The notes: a model not told the origin generated them from the sequence alone. Shown: positions 25,716 to 34,935, numbered from the stretch's first letter. The stretch: 64,000 bases of DNA from Myxococcus guangdongensis (GCF_024198255.1 NZ_JAJVKW010000015.1:62001-126000); one strand, 5' to 3'. Made by a program: numbers and translations.

Positions 25716-27989
25716 ATGCCTCCCTCGAAGCCGCCACCACGACGTCCCGCCTCGAAACCCTCGGGGGCGAAGCCCCATGGGGAGGCCGCGAAGAAGACCG
25801 CGAAGAAGGCTGAGACGGGTGGGGCCGCGACGCCGGCCGTGACGCCACAGCGAGGACAGGCGAAGCCCGCCGCGAGTGCACAGGCGAAGGCCGCCGCGAA
25901 GACAGTCGGGGTCGGGGTGAAGGCCGCGAAGACGGTTCCGAATGCTCCGGGGCAGAAGCCCGTTGCGAAGACTGTCGCCAGGCCGGTGGGGGCTCCCGCG
26001 GAAGGGAAGACGGCGGGGGCGGCCGTGACGCCCGTGGGAGGGAAGGCCGCCGCGAAGACTGTGAAGGCCGGGGCGAAGGCCATCGCACCGCCCGTGGTGG
26101 CCCCTTTGGATGGGCAGGCCGCGGCGAAGACGGCAAAGGCCGGGGCGAAGGCCATCGCACCGCCCGTGGTGGCCCCTTTGGATGGGCAGGCCCCCCCGAA
26201 AGCGGCGGAGGCCGAGGTGAAGTCAGCGGGTCCCGTCGTGAAGGTGGCCCCGCAGCTCGTGGCGGCGCTCCCAGACGAGAACGTCGCCGAGAAGACGGGG
26301 GCGACGAACGCTGTGGTGAAGCCTGTCCCGCGACTCGTCGTGGTGTCGGCGGAAGACGTCGACGCGACGAAGGCGGGTGTCCCGCGGCTCGTGGTGGAGT
26401 CGGCGGAAGAGGGCGATGCCGCGGACGCGGTGACTGCCTTGGCCGAGAAGGCAGAGGCCTCGCATGGCGTGCGAGACCTGGCGATGGCCCTCGAAGTCGA
26501 TGCGATACGCGAGGAGGAGGTCGCCGCGCCTCGCGTATCCGCGCATCCCCATGAGCGGCCACCGCTGCCCGTCGGCGCGCTCGATACCGACGTGCTCCCC
26601 ATCGCGGAACTCGCCCCTCTCGAAGGCGGGTTCACGGGCGCGCCGCTGCTCATCCACGCGAGCCCCGAGACGATTCGGGCCTCCGGTGTCATCGGCACCA
26701 CGATGGGACGCATCGTGCCCGGCAAGAGCGAGGGTGGCTTCACGTTCGCCGGTCAGGCCCGACTGTTCCTGCGCGCCGTCAATCGCGTGGGCGAGACCTT
26801 CACGCGAGACGACCAGGGACTCGTGACACAGGCCACGTCCCCGACCGGCACACAGCACTGCTCCATCGTGCTGCGCAACACCTCGGGCCGTCCCATCCAC
26901 CTGCGACTCGCGGGCGTCGTCTTCTCCAAGTACCTCACGCCCCAGTTCCCCGCGAACGCGCGAGGCGAGCCCTTCAACCCGGATGCGCAGGACGCGCTCG
27001 CCGAGGACTTCACGGGACTCGTCGACTCGGCTTCCGGAAAGGCTCCCGACCCGGAGGGGCTCTTCTTCCGTGGGCCTCACGCCGTGCTCGCCTCCGGCTT
27101 CCGCGATGCACGCGTCGACCCGCGTCCTCTGGACGAGCGTGAAGCCGACCCGCTCCTCCGTGAGGACCTCGACCTGTCCCGACTCGACGACGTGCGCCTG
27201 GGCACGCGAGGTCGCATCGAGGCCTCCCTCACCGTGCAACCCGGCGACACCGTGCTCGTCCTCGCCGCGCGCCATGAGAAGGGCGGAGCGCTCCAGTCGC
27301 TCCTGGACTTCACGGCCGTGGACGCGAAGGGACAACTCGACGCGGGCGCGAGGTTCCGCCTGGCCACCGTGTCCAGCCCGCTGCCCCTCACGCCCGACGA
27401 GCTCACCGCCATCTCTCGTGGCGAGCACCCCATGGCCAGCGCGGGAAACGATGTGCCCGAGACCGGCGCCCCGGCGTTTCCTCTCCATCCAGGCGTGGTC
27501 GAGGCTGGAAGTGTCTTCGTCGGCGGCCGCACGGTGCGCCTGTCCGAGGGAAAGCGCGCCGGAGACCTCGTCATGTCCATGCCCGGCAGACACGGTGGTG
27601 TCTGGCCCGATGCCGCGCCCTTGTCGCCGACCGTGCGCGAACCGGAGCGGAGAACGCCTCGGACCCATGACGGAGCCCGAGGCGTCTCGTACGAACTGAC
27701 GTACACCCTGGAGAACATCGACGACGAGCCGCGCGAGGTGGAGCTGCTGCTCACCTCACCGCGTCGCCACCCCTCGGAACACTTCTTCCCGCAGGCCGGC
27801 GTCCTCCACCTGGCGATGAAGGTCGACGGTGAGCGCGTGGATGTTCGCGTCAATCAGCGAGGCGAGGGGCGGGTGCTCGCGTGCTTCGAGCTTCCGCCCG
27901 AGGAGCCGCGTGAAGTGCGGCTCGAGTGGACCCACGCGGGAGGCACCTTCCCTCCCGCGGGCCTCGAGTGGCGCATGCGCGCCGGCTGA
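25716..27989 (+). CDS. Lys/Ala-rich repeat protein with a beta-rich C-terminal domain
   Basis: This is a 757-aa protein. Residues 1-~300 are low-complexity Ala/Lys/Pro, with an exact 57-bp repeat (period 72 bp) encoding KAGAKAIAPPVVAPLDGQ twice. From about 300 on there is a folded, beta-rich part: LEGGFTGAPLLIHASPETIRASGVIGTTMGRI, FTFAGQARLFLRAVNRVGETFTRD, CSIVLRNTSGRPIHLRLAGVVFSKYL. Its layout faintly recalls cyanobacterial DUF3370 proteins, a tentative comparison. No signal peptide or membrane helix is seen, although the lysine-rich head is like DNA- or polyanion-binding tails. GAGGA 9 nt upstream supports the start. Confidence 0.72.
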   Translation: MPPSKPPPRRPASKPSGAKPHGEAAKKTAKKAETGGAATPAVTPQRGQAKPAASAQAKAAAKTVGVGVKAAKTVPNAPGQKPVAKTVARPVGAPAEGKTAGAAVTPVGGKAAAKTVKAGAKAIAPPVVAPLDGQAAAKTAKAGAKAIAPPVVAPLDGQAPPKAAEAEVKSAGPVVKVAPQLVAALPDENVAEKTGATNAVVKPVPRLVVVSAEDVDATKAGVPRLVVESAEEGDAADAVTALAEKAEASHGVRDLAMALEVDAIREEEVAAPRVSAHPHERPPLPVGALDTDVLPIAELAPLEGGFTGAPLLIHASPETIRASGVIGTTMGRIVPGKSEGGFTFAGQARLFLRAVNRVGETFTRDDQGLVTQATSPTGTQHCSIVLRNTSGRPIHLRLAGVVFSKYLTPQFPANARGEPFNPDAQDALAEDFTGLVDSASGKAPDPEGLFFRGPHAVLASGFRDARVDPRPLDEREADPLLREDLDLSRLDDVRLGTRGRIEASLTVQPGDTVLVLAARHEKGGALQSLLDFTAVDAKGQLDAGARFRLATVSSPLPLTPDELTAISRGEHPMASAGNDVPETGAPAFPLHPGVVEAGSVFVGGRTVRLSEGKRAGDLVMSMPGRHGGVWPDAAPLSPTVREPERRTPRTHDGARGVSYELTYTLENIDDEPREVELLLTSPRRHPSEHFFPQAGVLHLAMKVDGERVDVRVNQRGEGRVLACFELPPEEPREVRLEWTHAGGTFPPAGLEWRMRAG
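26064..26192 (+). repeat. 57-bp exact tandem repeat inside a coding region
   Basis: Positions 26064-26120 and 26136-26192 are identical over 57 bp and lie 72 bp (24 codons) apart. Each copy encodes the same KAGAKAIAPPVVAPLDGQA-type unit, so the repeat adds a 24-residue module and stays in frame. Confidence 0.9.
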
Positions 27990-27992
27990 GAA

Positions 27993-28769
27993 CTAGTCGG
28001 ACCAGGTCGTCACGCGCACCATGCGCACGAAGTTGCGCTCGGTGCTCACCGCGGCGATGAAGAAGCCGCCCGCGTCGCCGGGGCCTCCACCGCCGCAGTA
28101 CGTCTGGCAGGACCAGCCCGTGGTGTAGAGCCGGTTGCTGTTGCGGGAGACCTGCGTGATGAACGCCAACGCGCCATCCACCTCATCGGCGTTGGGCGTG
28201 CCGTTGATGACATGCCCCTTCAGCATCGCGAGCAGCTCCTGGACGGTGATGGGCGTGAAGTTCGACACGCCCTGGAGCCCGAAGGCCGCGGCCGCCTTGT
28301 AGGTGAGCGTCCGCTGGTTGGCGACGCCCTGGCCGTTGGGGATGTTGCCCTCCATGATCTCCGTGGAGGTGGTGAGGGGCCCGGTGGCGCCGAAGTAGTC
28401 GGCCGGGGTCTGCGGGAGGACGTCGAGCCACAGCGGCGAGTACCAGGTCAGGCCGTCGTTCAGCTCGTGGGTGTCGATGAGGTACTTCATCGCGGTGGCC
28501 GTCACGCCCTGCTTGAACGTCAGGTCGTTGATGCGGTCGGCCAGGTACGCACGCTCGACGGCGTCGACCTTGGAGTCATCCTGCAGGAACCGGTCGACGG
28601 CGCCGCGCATCTCCGCGCGGATGACAGTGGTGCCACCCGGGCTCGTGGCGAGGCGGGCGGCGGCGATGTCGGCCGCGAAGGCGGGAATCGTCGTGGTGCT
28701 GTCGGCGAGGGCAGGGGTGGCGGCCAGCACGACACCACCCAACAGGGACTTCATCGAAGAAGAGAGCAT
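27993..28769 (-). CDS. Hypothetical secreted protein
   Basis: This 258-aa protein has a cleavable signal peptide (MKSLLGGVVLAATPALA, with cleavage near ADS). The rest has no family I recognise. Visible parts are DRINDLTFKQGVTATAMKYLIDTHELNDGLTWYSPLW, a Gly/Thr-rich middle and a C-terminal cysteine pair in WSCQTYCGGGGPGDAGGFF that could form a disulfide. ATG 28769 (14 codons ahead of the hydrophobic core) is chosen because GAGAGG lies about 8 nt upstream. It ends 4 nt from the convergent repeat-protein gene. Confidence 0.65.
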   Translation of the reverse strand: MLSSSMKSLLGGVVLAATPALADSTTTIPAFAADIAAARLATSPGGTTVIRAEMRGAVDRFLQDDSKVDAVERAYLADRINDLTFKQGVTATAMKYLIDTHELNDGLTWYSPLWLDVLPQTPADYFGATGPLTTSTEIMEGNIPNGQGVANQRTLTYKAAAAFGLQGVSNFTPITVQELLAMLKGHVINGTPNADEVDGALAFITQVSRNSNRLYTTGWSCQTYCGGGGPGDAGGFFIAAVSTERNFVRMVRVTTWSD

Positions 28770-28862
28770 GCGTTGCACCTCTCGTGGGCGAGCGCGCCCA
28801 CGGTGAAAGGGGGACAGCGCGTAAGCACTTAACACCCGCGACTGACACGGCTCGCGAGGCGT

Positions 28863-30182
28863 TCAGCGTGTGCCTGATTCCACCGGAGGGCTCTCGTCTC
28901 GCGCCGGTGACACACTGTTTTCGTGTGACACATCCGTGACGAAGCGCGTCTGGAGATGACGGATGGGAACCAGCAGCGCGAGGAACGCGACGGACAGTCC
29001 GGCGCCGAGCAGGAACACGGGGCCGTAGCCCAGCGCGAGCCCGTGGGTGGAGTCCGCGAGCCATCCGGCGAGGGGCGCGGCGGGCGCCTTGCCCCAGACC
29101 TCGATGCTGGCCATCAGCGTGTAGTGCGAAGCGCCGATGCGCCGGTCCACGCGCGACATCATGAACGCGAACATCACGGTGGTGAGCGCGCCGCCGACGA
29201 GCTCCTCCGCGAGCGTCACGCCGATGACGCCCGCGTCGCTGACGCCGTGGGTGGCCAGCCACCAGCGCCCCATGAGCGGCAGCACGCGCAGCGACGCGGT
29301 GAGTGACAGGGCGCCGAGGATGGGCATGCGCGTGGCGAGCACTCCACCAGTCACCGAGCCGAGGATGGAGGCCGCGTTGCCCCACGTCCCCACCCACTGG
29401 CCTATCTGCCAGGCGGGGATGCCCGCGTCGACGAGGAAGGGCTTGTAGAGCACGTCCGCCATCGTCTCGCCGAACTTGTACGTGCCGATGAAGAGCAGCA
29501 CCCAGCCGATGCCCGGCTGTCGCACGGCCGTGAGGAACACCGCGAACCACTGCCGCCAGCTCCCGGTCTTCGCCTCGACGCGCGCGGTGGCCTCGGGCTC
29601 ACGAGGCGGCGCCTCGCGATACAGGAGCGTCACCCCGAGCGCGACGGCGCACAGCAGGGCCATGCCGTGGAACAAGCCGGACCAGCCCAGGTACTTGCTG
29701 GCCCAGACCAGCAGCCCGCCGCCGGTGAGCATCCCCAGCTTGTAGCCCACGACCTGCACCGTGTTGCCCAGGCCCAGCTCCTGGGGGCGCAGCAGGTCCA
29801 CCGCGAGCCCATCCACGGCGATGTCCTGGGTGGCGGCGAAGAGGTTCATCACCAGGATGAGCCCGAGCAGCACCTTCAACGAGCCACCGTCCGACACCAT
29901 CATCCCCGCCGCCACGCACGTGAGCGTCAGGCCCGCTTGCATGGGGAGGATCCACGACTTGCGTCGCCCGATGCGCGATGAGGCGTAGCGGTCCACCAGC
30001 GGCGCCCAGAGCACCTTGAGTCCCCAGGGCAGGGCGAGCACTCCGGCGAAGCCCAGCGCGGTGAGCGACACCCCCTGCCCGCGCAGGTAGACGGGCAGCG
30101 CGGTGGCCTGGAAGCCGAAGGGCAGTCCCTGCACGAAGTAGAGGACGCCGAGCAGTGCGAGCCGGGAGGCGGGGAGTCTCAT
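28863..30182 (-). CDS. AmpG-like MFS transporter
   Basis: This 439-aa major facilitator protein has about 12 hydrophobic segments. The start, ALLGVLYFVQGLPFGFQATALPVYLRGQGVSL, and the loop GLKVLWAPLVDRYASSRIGRRKSWILPMQ match the AmpG muropeptide/acetyl-CoA transporter branch. AmpG takes in anhydro-muropeptides during peptidoglycan recycling; this substrate is inferred. ATG 30182 is the family start; the frame is open upstream to 30359 but those residues are not hydrophobic. A 289-bp divergent region separates it from the next gene. Confidence 0.87.
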   Translation of the reverse strand: MRLPASRLALLGVLYFVQGLPFGFQATALPVYLRGQGVSLTALGFAGVLALPWGLKVLWAPLVDRYASSRIGRRKSWILPMQAGLTLTCVAAGMMVSDGGSLKVLLGLILVMNLFAATQDIAVDGLAVDLLRPQELGLGNTVQVVGYKLGMLTGGGLLVWASKYLGWSGLFHGMALLCAVALGVTLLYREAPPREPEATARVEAKTGSWRQWFAVFLTAVRQPGIGWVLLFIGTYKFGETMADVLYKPFLVDAGIPAWQIGQWVGTWGNAASILGSVTGGVLATRMPILGALSLTASLRVLPLMGRWWLATHGVSDAGVIGVTLAEELVGGALTTVMFAFMMSRVDRRIGASHYTLMASIEVWGKAPAAPLAGWLADSTHGLALGYGPVFLLGAGLSVAFLALLVPIRHLQTRFVTDVSHENSVSPARDESPPVESGTR

Positions 30183-30393
30183 GGACCCCGCCGAGCATAG
30201 GGCCTCCTGATACCCGCCGCGCGGACGCCACCGACTTTTGCCGTGACGCAGCCCCCGCGCCAGCCTGCTCGGCGGCCCGATGCGCGGAGGGCTCCACCTG
30301 CCGCCCACCGCCAACAAGCGCCGCGAGACCTGGCGGCTCGCCGCGCTGAAGCCCGCCACCCACGGTGTCTCGTTTTCTCGGGACTCGGAGTGT

Positions 30394-30419
30394 TTGACAG
30401 GTTACCGCCGTCATACAAT
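30394..30419 (+). promoter_or_regulatory. Possible sigma-70 promoter elements
   Basis: TTGACA (30394-30399) and TACAAT (30414-30419) sit 53 nt ahead of ATG 30472, but with a 14-bp spacer instead of the usual 16-18. The match is suggestive only. Confidence 0.4.
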
Positions 30420-30471
30420 CGTGACACACCTCCCAACAGCACACTGGGAATCCACCTCAGAGGGGGCAGTC

Positions 30472-30876
30472 ATGGGTTTGCCCGAGCGACGAGCCATCGC
30501 GCAGTACAAGCAGAACGTCTTCCCGAAGTGGCAGCAGACGCTGAACGATTTGGTGGGCGCGCCCATCGAAATCGAGGTCGAGTGGGACACGCTCGGCGCC
30601 GAGGGTGTGGCCCACATCATGGAGAAGGGCCTGGACGCCATCTACTTCGAGCCGCTGGTGCTGGCGCTCCAGGAGATTGGCGTGGATGACTTCTCCAAGC
30701 AGGCCATCCGGGACGGCTTCAAGAAGTACTTCATCAGCGGCACCGAGCCGGAAGACCGCATCTTCTACCGCTTCGAGAACAAGACGCTGTCGTACCGCCA
30801 CAACTTCAGCAACATCGAGAACTACACGAACGAGCGCCGTCAGCGCATCGTGAACCTGATGGAGAAGGCCCTCTAG
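30472..30876 (+). CDS. Conserved hypothetical protein
   Basis: This 134-aa soluble protein has no domain I can name. It starts MGLPERRAIAQYKQNVFPKWQQTLNDLVGAPIEIEVEWDTLG and contains HIMEKGLDAIYFEPLVLALQEIGVDDFSKQAIRDGFKKYFISG and a Asn/Tyr-rich end (NIENYTNERRQRIVNLMEKAL). The charge pattern and helix propensity suggest an alpha/beta fold with acidic surfaces. A GAGGGGG lies about 6 nt upstream of the start. It runs divergent to ampG and convergent to the aminotransferase gene. Confidence 0.78.
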   Translation: MGLPERRAIAQYKQNVFPKWQQTLNDLVGAPIEIEVEWDTLGAEGVAHIMEKGLDAIYFEPLVLALQEIGVDDFSKQAIRDGFKKYFISGTEPEDRIFYRFENKTLSYRHNFSNIENYTNERRQRIVNLMEKAL

Positions 30877-30896
30877 GCCGTCTTTGTCTGGGATTG

Positions 30897-30933
30897 CCTT
30901 CCGGAGTCGCCGTGGAATGAGCGCTCCGGAAGG
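30897..30933. terminator. Inverted repeat between convergent genes, possible bidirectional terminator
   Basis: CCTTCCGGAG (30897-30906) and CTCCGGAAGG (30924-30933) form a perfect 10-bp stem with a 17-nt loop between the stops at 30876 and 30947. There is no T-run on either side, so rho-independent termination is only possible. Confidence 0.45.
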
Positions 30934-30946
30934 TGGCCGTCTGCCT

Positions 30947-32209
30947 TCAGCGGCTGTGCTTGAGCACCATGGCCTCCAGTCGTGTGAGGGCCTTCTCCAG
31001 GACCTCCATCGACGGGCCGAAGGACAGGCGCACGTAGCTGCGGAAGCGCGAGGGGCGCGCGCGGCGCTTGCCGGGATTCACGTCGAAGAACTCACCGGGC
31101 ACGGTGATGATCTTCTCCTCCAGCGCGGCGCGGAAGAAGCCCATGCCGTCGTTGAGCGGCGCGGGCAGGCCCGACAGGTTTCCCCAGACGTAGAACGTCC
31201 CGTCCGGCGCGCGGTCCGTGCGGATGCCCAGCCGCTCCAGGCGCGAGTGGAACCGGTCTCGCTTCTCCCGGAACGTGTGGTGGATGGCCAGCGTCTCCGC
31301 GATGACTGGCTCCTCCTGGAGGAGCGGAATCGCGGCGCGCTGCAGGGGCCGGCTGCCACCGCCGTCCAGGAAGCTGCCCGCGCTGGAGACGGCCTCAATC
31401 ACCTGCTTGGGCCCCACCGTCCACGTCATGCGCCAGCCCGGGTAGCGCCAGTTCTTGGTGAAGCCGTCGAACAGGACGATGGGGTCCCGGTTGACGTCCT
31501 CCACGTAGCGCGCGGCGCTCTCCACCGGCAGGTGCCCGGGGCGGCCCGTCCAGACGTAGTGCGAGTAGAACTCGTCGATGAGCAGCGTGCACTCCAGCTC
31601 GCGCGCCACGCCCACCCACCGGGCCAGCTCGTCCCCCTGCACCAGCTTGCCGGTGGGGTTGCACGGGTTGGAGAAGAGCAGGGCGGACAGGCCGCGCCCC
31701 TGCACCTCGCGCCGCAGGTCCTCGTGCGTGAAGGCGTAGCCGCGCTCGCCCTCCAGCAGGATGGGGATGGCGGTGAAGGCCTTGAAGACATCCAGCAGCT
31801 CTTCGTACGCCGTGTAGTCCGGCAGGAAGTGGCCCAGGTTGATGGAGCCCAGGCTGGCCGCCGCCCGCGTCAGGGCCGCGCGCCCGCCGCCCGAAAGACA
31901 GACGTTCTCCGCGCTGTACTGGCTTGGCATGCCCTTGCGGTAGAGGCGGTTGTAGAGGCCGGCGATGGCCTCTCGCACGTCCCACAGCCCCGCGACGGGC
32001 GCGTACTCCATGTCCGCCACGTCGATGTTCACCGTGCCCAGCCGCGCGGGGGCACCGGGGAGGTCGCCTGTCTCCGGTTGCCCCTGGCCCAGGTTGCACC
32101 AGTCAGGGTCACTGGAACGGTAGCCTCGGCGCGTGGCCTCGGCGGTGACGTAGATGACGCCCGTGCGAGGCACGGAGCGGAATGCGGGAATCGTGACGTC
32201 GTCGCTCAC
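30947..32209 (-). CDS. Class I/II PLP-dependent aminotransferase
   Basis: This 420-aa fold-type I aminotransferase has the substrate/PLP features NPCNPTGK, IDEFYSHYVW and the lysine motif FDGFTKNWRYPGWRMTW, plus a C-terminal YVRLSFGPS arginine. The GTG start at 32209 is chosen because it precedes the SDDVTIPAFRSVPRTGVIYVTAEATRRGY start typical for this subgroup; the upstream frame to 32326 is not convincing. The transamination substrate is unknown. The gene stands alone, convergent to the unknown 134-aa protein. Confidence 0.88.
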   Translation of the reverse strand: MSDDVTIPAFRSVPRTGVIYVTAEATRRGYRSSDPDWCNLGQGQPETGDLPGAPARLGTVNIDVADMEYAPVAGLWDVREAIAGLYNRLYRKGMPSQYSAENVCLSGGGRAALTRAAASLGSINLGHFLPDYTAYEELLDVFKAFTAIPILLEGERGYAFTHEDLRREVQGRGLSALLFSNPCNPTGKLVQGDELARWVGVARELECTLLIDEFYSHYVWTGRPGHLPVESAARYVEDVNRDPIVLFDGFTKNWRYPGWRMTWTVGPKQVIEAVSSAGSFLDGGGSRPLQRAAIPLLQEEPVIAETLAIHHTFREKRDRFHSRLERLGIRTDRAPDGTFYVWGNLSGLPAPLNDGMGFFRAALEEKIITVPGEFFDVNPGKRRARPSRFRSYVRLSFGPSMEVLEKALTRLEAMVLKHSR

Positions 32210-32256
32210 GGCGCCACACCCTAGCGGAAAAACGGCGCCGCGCGCGTGGCCCGACA

Positions 32257-33063
32257 CTACCGGACGATGGGCACCGTCACAGGGGAGTGGTCGTCCACCG
32301 TCAACTCCACCTTGCCCACCCGCCACAGCACCGGCTTGAAGCTCGCCTCCACGTGGTGGCCGTCCGCCGTCTCCAGGACAGCCATGCCTTCCTTGGGCAG
32401 ATACTCACCCACCTCGTATTGCAGGGTGGTGAGGGTGAGCTTGTCCACGCCGTCGGGGCCGCTCAGCTCGCCCGTACCGTCGAGCACCAGCGACGAGCCG
32501 CCCAGAAGCGGCATCCCCGGACGCTTCGTCACCTTCGCGTCCATCCGCATCGTGTGGCCCTCGCGCCCGGGGACCTCGCCCTCGGCCTTCACCCAGACGT
32601 GGGTCAAATCGCCACAGGTGCCGTAGCCCACCTGGGCGGGCAGCACCGCGCCCTCCACGCGCAACTGGCGCAGGTCCGCCTCCACCTCCATCCGGTCCTC
32701 GCCGCCCCGGTACTTGAAGAACACGCGCCCCGAGAGGCCCAGGCCATGGACCTGGCAGTCGGGGCCGCTGAACGTCACCACCACGCCGTCCGTCACCGCG
32801 TCGAGCGACTCCACCGTGGTGGTGGCGCACGCCAGCCTCTGGGACAGGTCCAGCGTGGCGACGTCGAGGAAGCCTCGGCGCGGCTCGCCGCACGTGTACA
32901 CCGGCATCAACCCCAGCACCTCGAGCGCCCCGCGCGTCAGGTGTCCCACCGCCGCCGCGCGCTCCACCTTCGCCTTGGCGGATTGGACCAGCTCCTCTGG
33001 AGGCGCACCCCCACAGCCGGACAGCAGGGCGACGACGACGGACAACGTGAGGAGGCTTCGCAT
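32257..33063 (-). CDS. Hypothetical lipoprotein
   Basis: This is a 268-aa protein with a lipobox (SVVVALLSGCGG). Its mature part shows alternating beta motifs (GVVVTFSGPDCQVHGLGLSGRVFFKYRGGEDRMEVEADLRQL, HTMRMDAKVTKRPGMPLLGGSSLVLDGTGELSG) and an end ASFKPVLWRVGKVELTVDDHSPVTVPIVR. This is like envelope beta-sandwich lipoproteins, and I assign no family. The start at 33063 fits the signal peptide. Its stop lies 47 bp from the aminotransferase start, which could mean a shared transcript. Confidence 0.72.
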   Translation of the reverse strand: MRSLLTLSVVVALLSGCGGAPPEELVQSAKAKVERAAAVGHLTRGALEVLGLMPVYTCGEPRRGFLDVATLDLSQRLACATTTVESLDAVTDGVVVTFSGPDCQVHGLGLSGRVFFKYRGGEDRMEVEADLRQLRVEGAVLPAQVGYGTCGDLTHVWVKAEGEVPGREGHTMRMDAKVTKRPGMPLLGGSSLVLDGTGELSGPDGVDKLTLTTLQYEVGEYLPKEGMAVLETADGHHVEASFKPVLWRVGKVELTVDDHSPVTVPIVR

Positions 33064-33243
33064 GGCGCTTCTCCAAGGTATCCCGTCCACGCCTTCGCGG
33101 GCGGGGTGCACCCTGGGAGAGCAACCGCTGTGCCTGAAGACAACCTCGCGGAAGGACAGGGGAAAGCCTGTCTTCACCTCCCGCGAGGGGCGTGAAGCGC
33201 GGTGCACACTCCGGGCACACGCGCCTCACGTGACAGGGATGTC

Positions 33244-33720
33244 TCAGCTCTCCAGCGACGCGCGCAGGAACCACGCGTGCTTCTCGAACTCCACGATGAT
33301 GCCGGTGGCCAGGTCCTCGGAGTCCGCGTCGTCCACCTCGACGAACAGCTTGCGGCTCTCACGCAGGCCGTCCAGGTACACCTCGATGCGCTCGGCCAGC
33401 AGCTTCACGTGCTCCAAATCCTTGGTGGTCTCCTGCGGGTACTCGGGCAGGCGGCTCGTCTTGCCCACGTGGCGGCTGGTGCCGTAGGCCTTGCCACCCA
33501 GCGTCACCGCGCGCTCCGCGATGGAGTCGTTGTGATTGGCCAGGCTCACCGCGAAGGTCTCGAACAGCGGGTGCAGCGCCGCGAACTGCGGGCCCTTGAT
33601 GTTCCAGTGGGCCACCTTGATCTGCGAATGCAAATCCAGACCGTCCGCCAGCCGGGCGTTGAGGGATTCGACGAGGGAGGCGCGGGTCTTCTCGGGGAGG
33701 GGGCTGGGGCTGCGGTACAT
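33244..33720 (-). CDS. dps: Dps-family ferritin-like DNA-protection protein
   Basis: This 158-aa Dps protein forms a dodecamer that oxidises Fe2+ with peroxide and shields DNA. The ferroxidase segments HWNIKGPQFAALHPLFE and HNDSIAERAVTLGG are both present. No long basic DNA-binding tail is visible at either end. It follows ahpC-ahpD on the same strand, separated by an intrinsic terminator at 33778-33816, so the three are one stress cluster but two transcripts. Confidence 0.94.
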   Translation of the reverse strand: MYRSPSPLPEKTRASLVESLNARLADGLDLHSQIKVAHWNIKGPQFAALHPLFETFAVSLANHNDSIAERAVTLGGKAYGTSRHVGKTSRLPEYPQETTKDLEHVKLLAERIEVYLDGLRESRKLFVEVDDADSEDLATGIIVEFEKHAWFLRASLES

Positions 33721-33777
33721 GAGGGCTTTCCTTTCGTGCTCGTTCGTTCTGGACGCCGCGTTGGATGCGCGGCGCCC

Positions 33778-33816
33778 GAAAAGGAAGCGCCCCCCGGTGT
33801 CTCCACCGGAGGGCGC
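33778..33816 (-). terminator. Rho-independent terminator of ahpC-ahpD
   Basis: On the minus strand a 13-bp GC-rich stem (GCGCCCTCCGGTG against CACCGGGGGGCGC, one G-T pair) with a GAGA tetraloop is followed by TTCCTTTTC. It lies between the ahpD stop (33850) and the dps start (33720). Confidence 0.85.
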
Positions 33817-33849
33817 CTCACATCACGTCGATGACTCGCGACTGGAGGC

Positions 33850-34374
33850 TTACGACTCCAGACCCACCGCCGCGGCGTGGATGACCGCCGCGACCCGGAC
33901 CGCGTCGTGCACCTGGTCCTCCGACAGGCCGCCCTCGAGGACGACCTTCTCGTGGGACTGCATGCACATCTCGCAGCCGTTGATGGCGCTCACCGCGAGG
34001 CAGACCAGCTCGAAGTCCACCTTGTTGGTCAGCACCTGCGCGAGCCTGTTCATCCGCAAACCGGCGCGCTTGGTCGAGTAGGACTCCTTCCCGATCATGT
34101 GCCGGAAGCGGTAGTAGACGTTGTTCATCGCCATCAGCGAGGCGGCGGCTCGCGCATCCTCGATGACGGGGTCGGGGTTCGCGAGTGCCTTCCGCGCCTC
34201 GTTCAACATCGCCTCCTTCAGCCGCTCGTTACGAACGGCGAAGGCGCACGCGACGGCCACGCCCCAACGCTGCTCCGGGGTGAGGCTGCCGCCTTCCAGG
34301 ACGGCCTGGAGGTTGAGGCGGGTGTCCTTGTGGGAGTCCGTGAGTTCCGCACGGACGACTTCGAGTGAGGCCAT
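33850..34374 (-). CDS. ahpD: Alkyl hydroperoxide reductase AhpD-like (carboxymuconolactone decarboxylase family)
   Basis: This is a 174-aa disulfide reductase. The active-site motif CEMCMQSHEK (Cys-X-X-Cys with a following His) matches AhpD, which re-reduces AhpC using lipoylated proteins. It lies 6 nt after ahpC, and its partner has the AhpC C-terminal CPCNW site, so a paired peroxidase system is well supported. Confidence 0.93.
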   Translation of the reverse strand: MASLEVVRAELTDSHKDTRLNLQAVLEGGSLTPEQRWGVAVACAFAVRNERLKEAMLNEARKALANPDPVIEDARAAASLMAMNNVYYRFRHMIGKESYSTKRAGLRMNRLAQVLTNKVDFELVCLAVSAINGCEMCMQSHEKVVLEGGLSEDQVHDAVRVAAVIHAAAVGLES

Positions 34375-34380
34375 GACGCG

Positions 34381-34935
34381 TTACCCCGCCTTCGCCAGCT
34401 TCTGGGTGAGGGTCTCCTCGCCCTTGCTCCAGTTGCACGGGCACAGCTCGTCCGTCTGGAGCGCGTCCAGCGTGCGCACCGTCTCGGAGACGTTGCGGCC
34501 CACGGACAGGTCGTTCACCGTCACGTGGCGGATGATGCCCTCGGGGTCCGCGATGAACGTCGCGCGCAGCGCCACGCCCTCCTCCTTGTGGAGGATGCCC
34601 AGCGCGTTGCACAGCTCGTGCTTCAGGTCCGCCAGCATCGGGAAGGGCAGGTTCTTCAGGTCCGGGTGGTGCGTGCGCCACGCGTGGTGCACGAACTCGC
34701 TGTCGGTGCTCAGGCCCAGCACCTGCGCGTCACGGTCCGCGAAGTCCTTGTTCTTCTTGCCGAACTCCGCAATCTCCGTGGGGCAGATGAACGTGAAGTC
34801 CTTCGGCCACGCAAACAGCACCAGCCACTTGCCCTTGAACGTCTCGTTCGTGATCTCCTGGAACTCCTTGCCCTTCTCCAGGCTCACGGTGGCCTTGACC
34901 TTGAAGCTCGGGATCTTGTCGCCAACGGTCAGCAT
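34381..34935 (-). CDS. ahpC: Peroxiredoxin AhpC
   Basis: This 184-aa two-cysteine peroxiredoxin reduces H2O2 and organic peroxides. Peroxidatic Cys51 is in FTFICPTEI, and the C-terminal DELCPCNW holds Cys165 and Cys167. This WPKDFTFICPTE/LCPCNW form resembles the actinobacterial AhpC that depends on AhpD. It opens the operon with ahpD 6 nt downstream. AAGGAG lies 11 nt before the start. The 5' region (34936-35257) is likely to hold the promoter; no OxyR-type site was identified with confidence. Confidence 0.96.
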   Translation of the reverse strand: MLTVGDKIPSFKVKATVSLEKGKEFQEITNETFKGKWLVLFAWPKDFTFICPTEIAEFGKKNKDFADRDAQVLGLSTDSEFVHHAWRTHHPDLKNLPFPMLADLKHELCNALGILHKEEGVALRATFIADPEGIIRHVTVNDLSVGRNVSETVRTLDALQTDELCPCNWSKGEETLTQKLAKAG

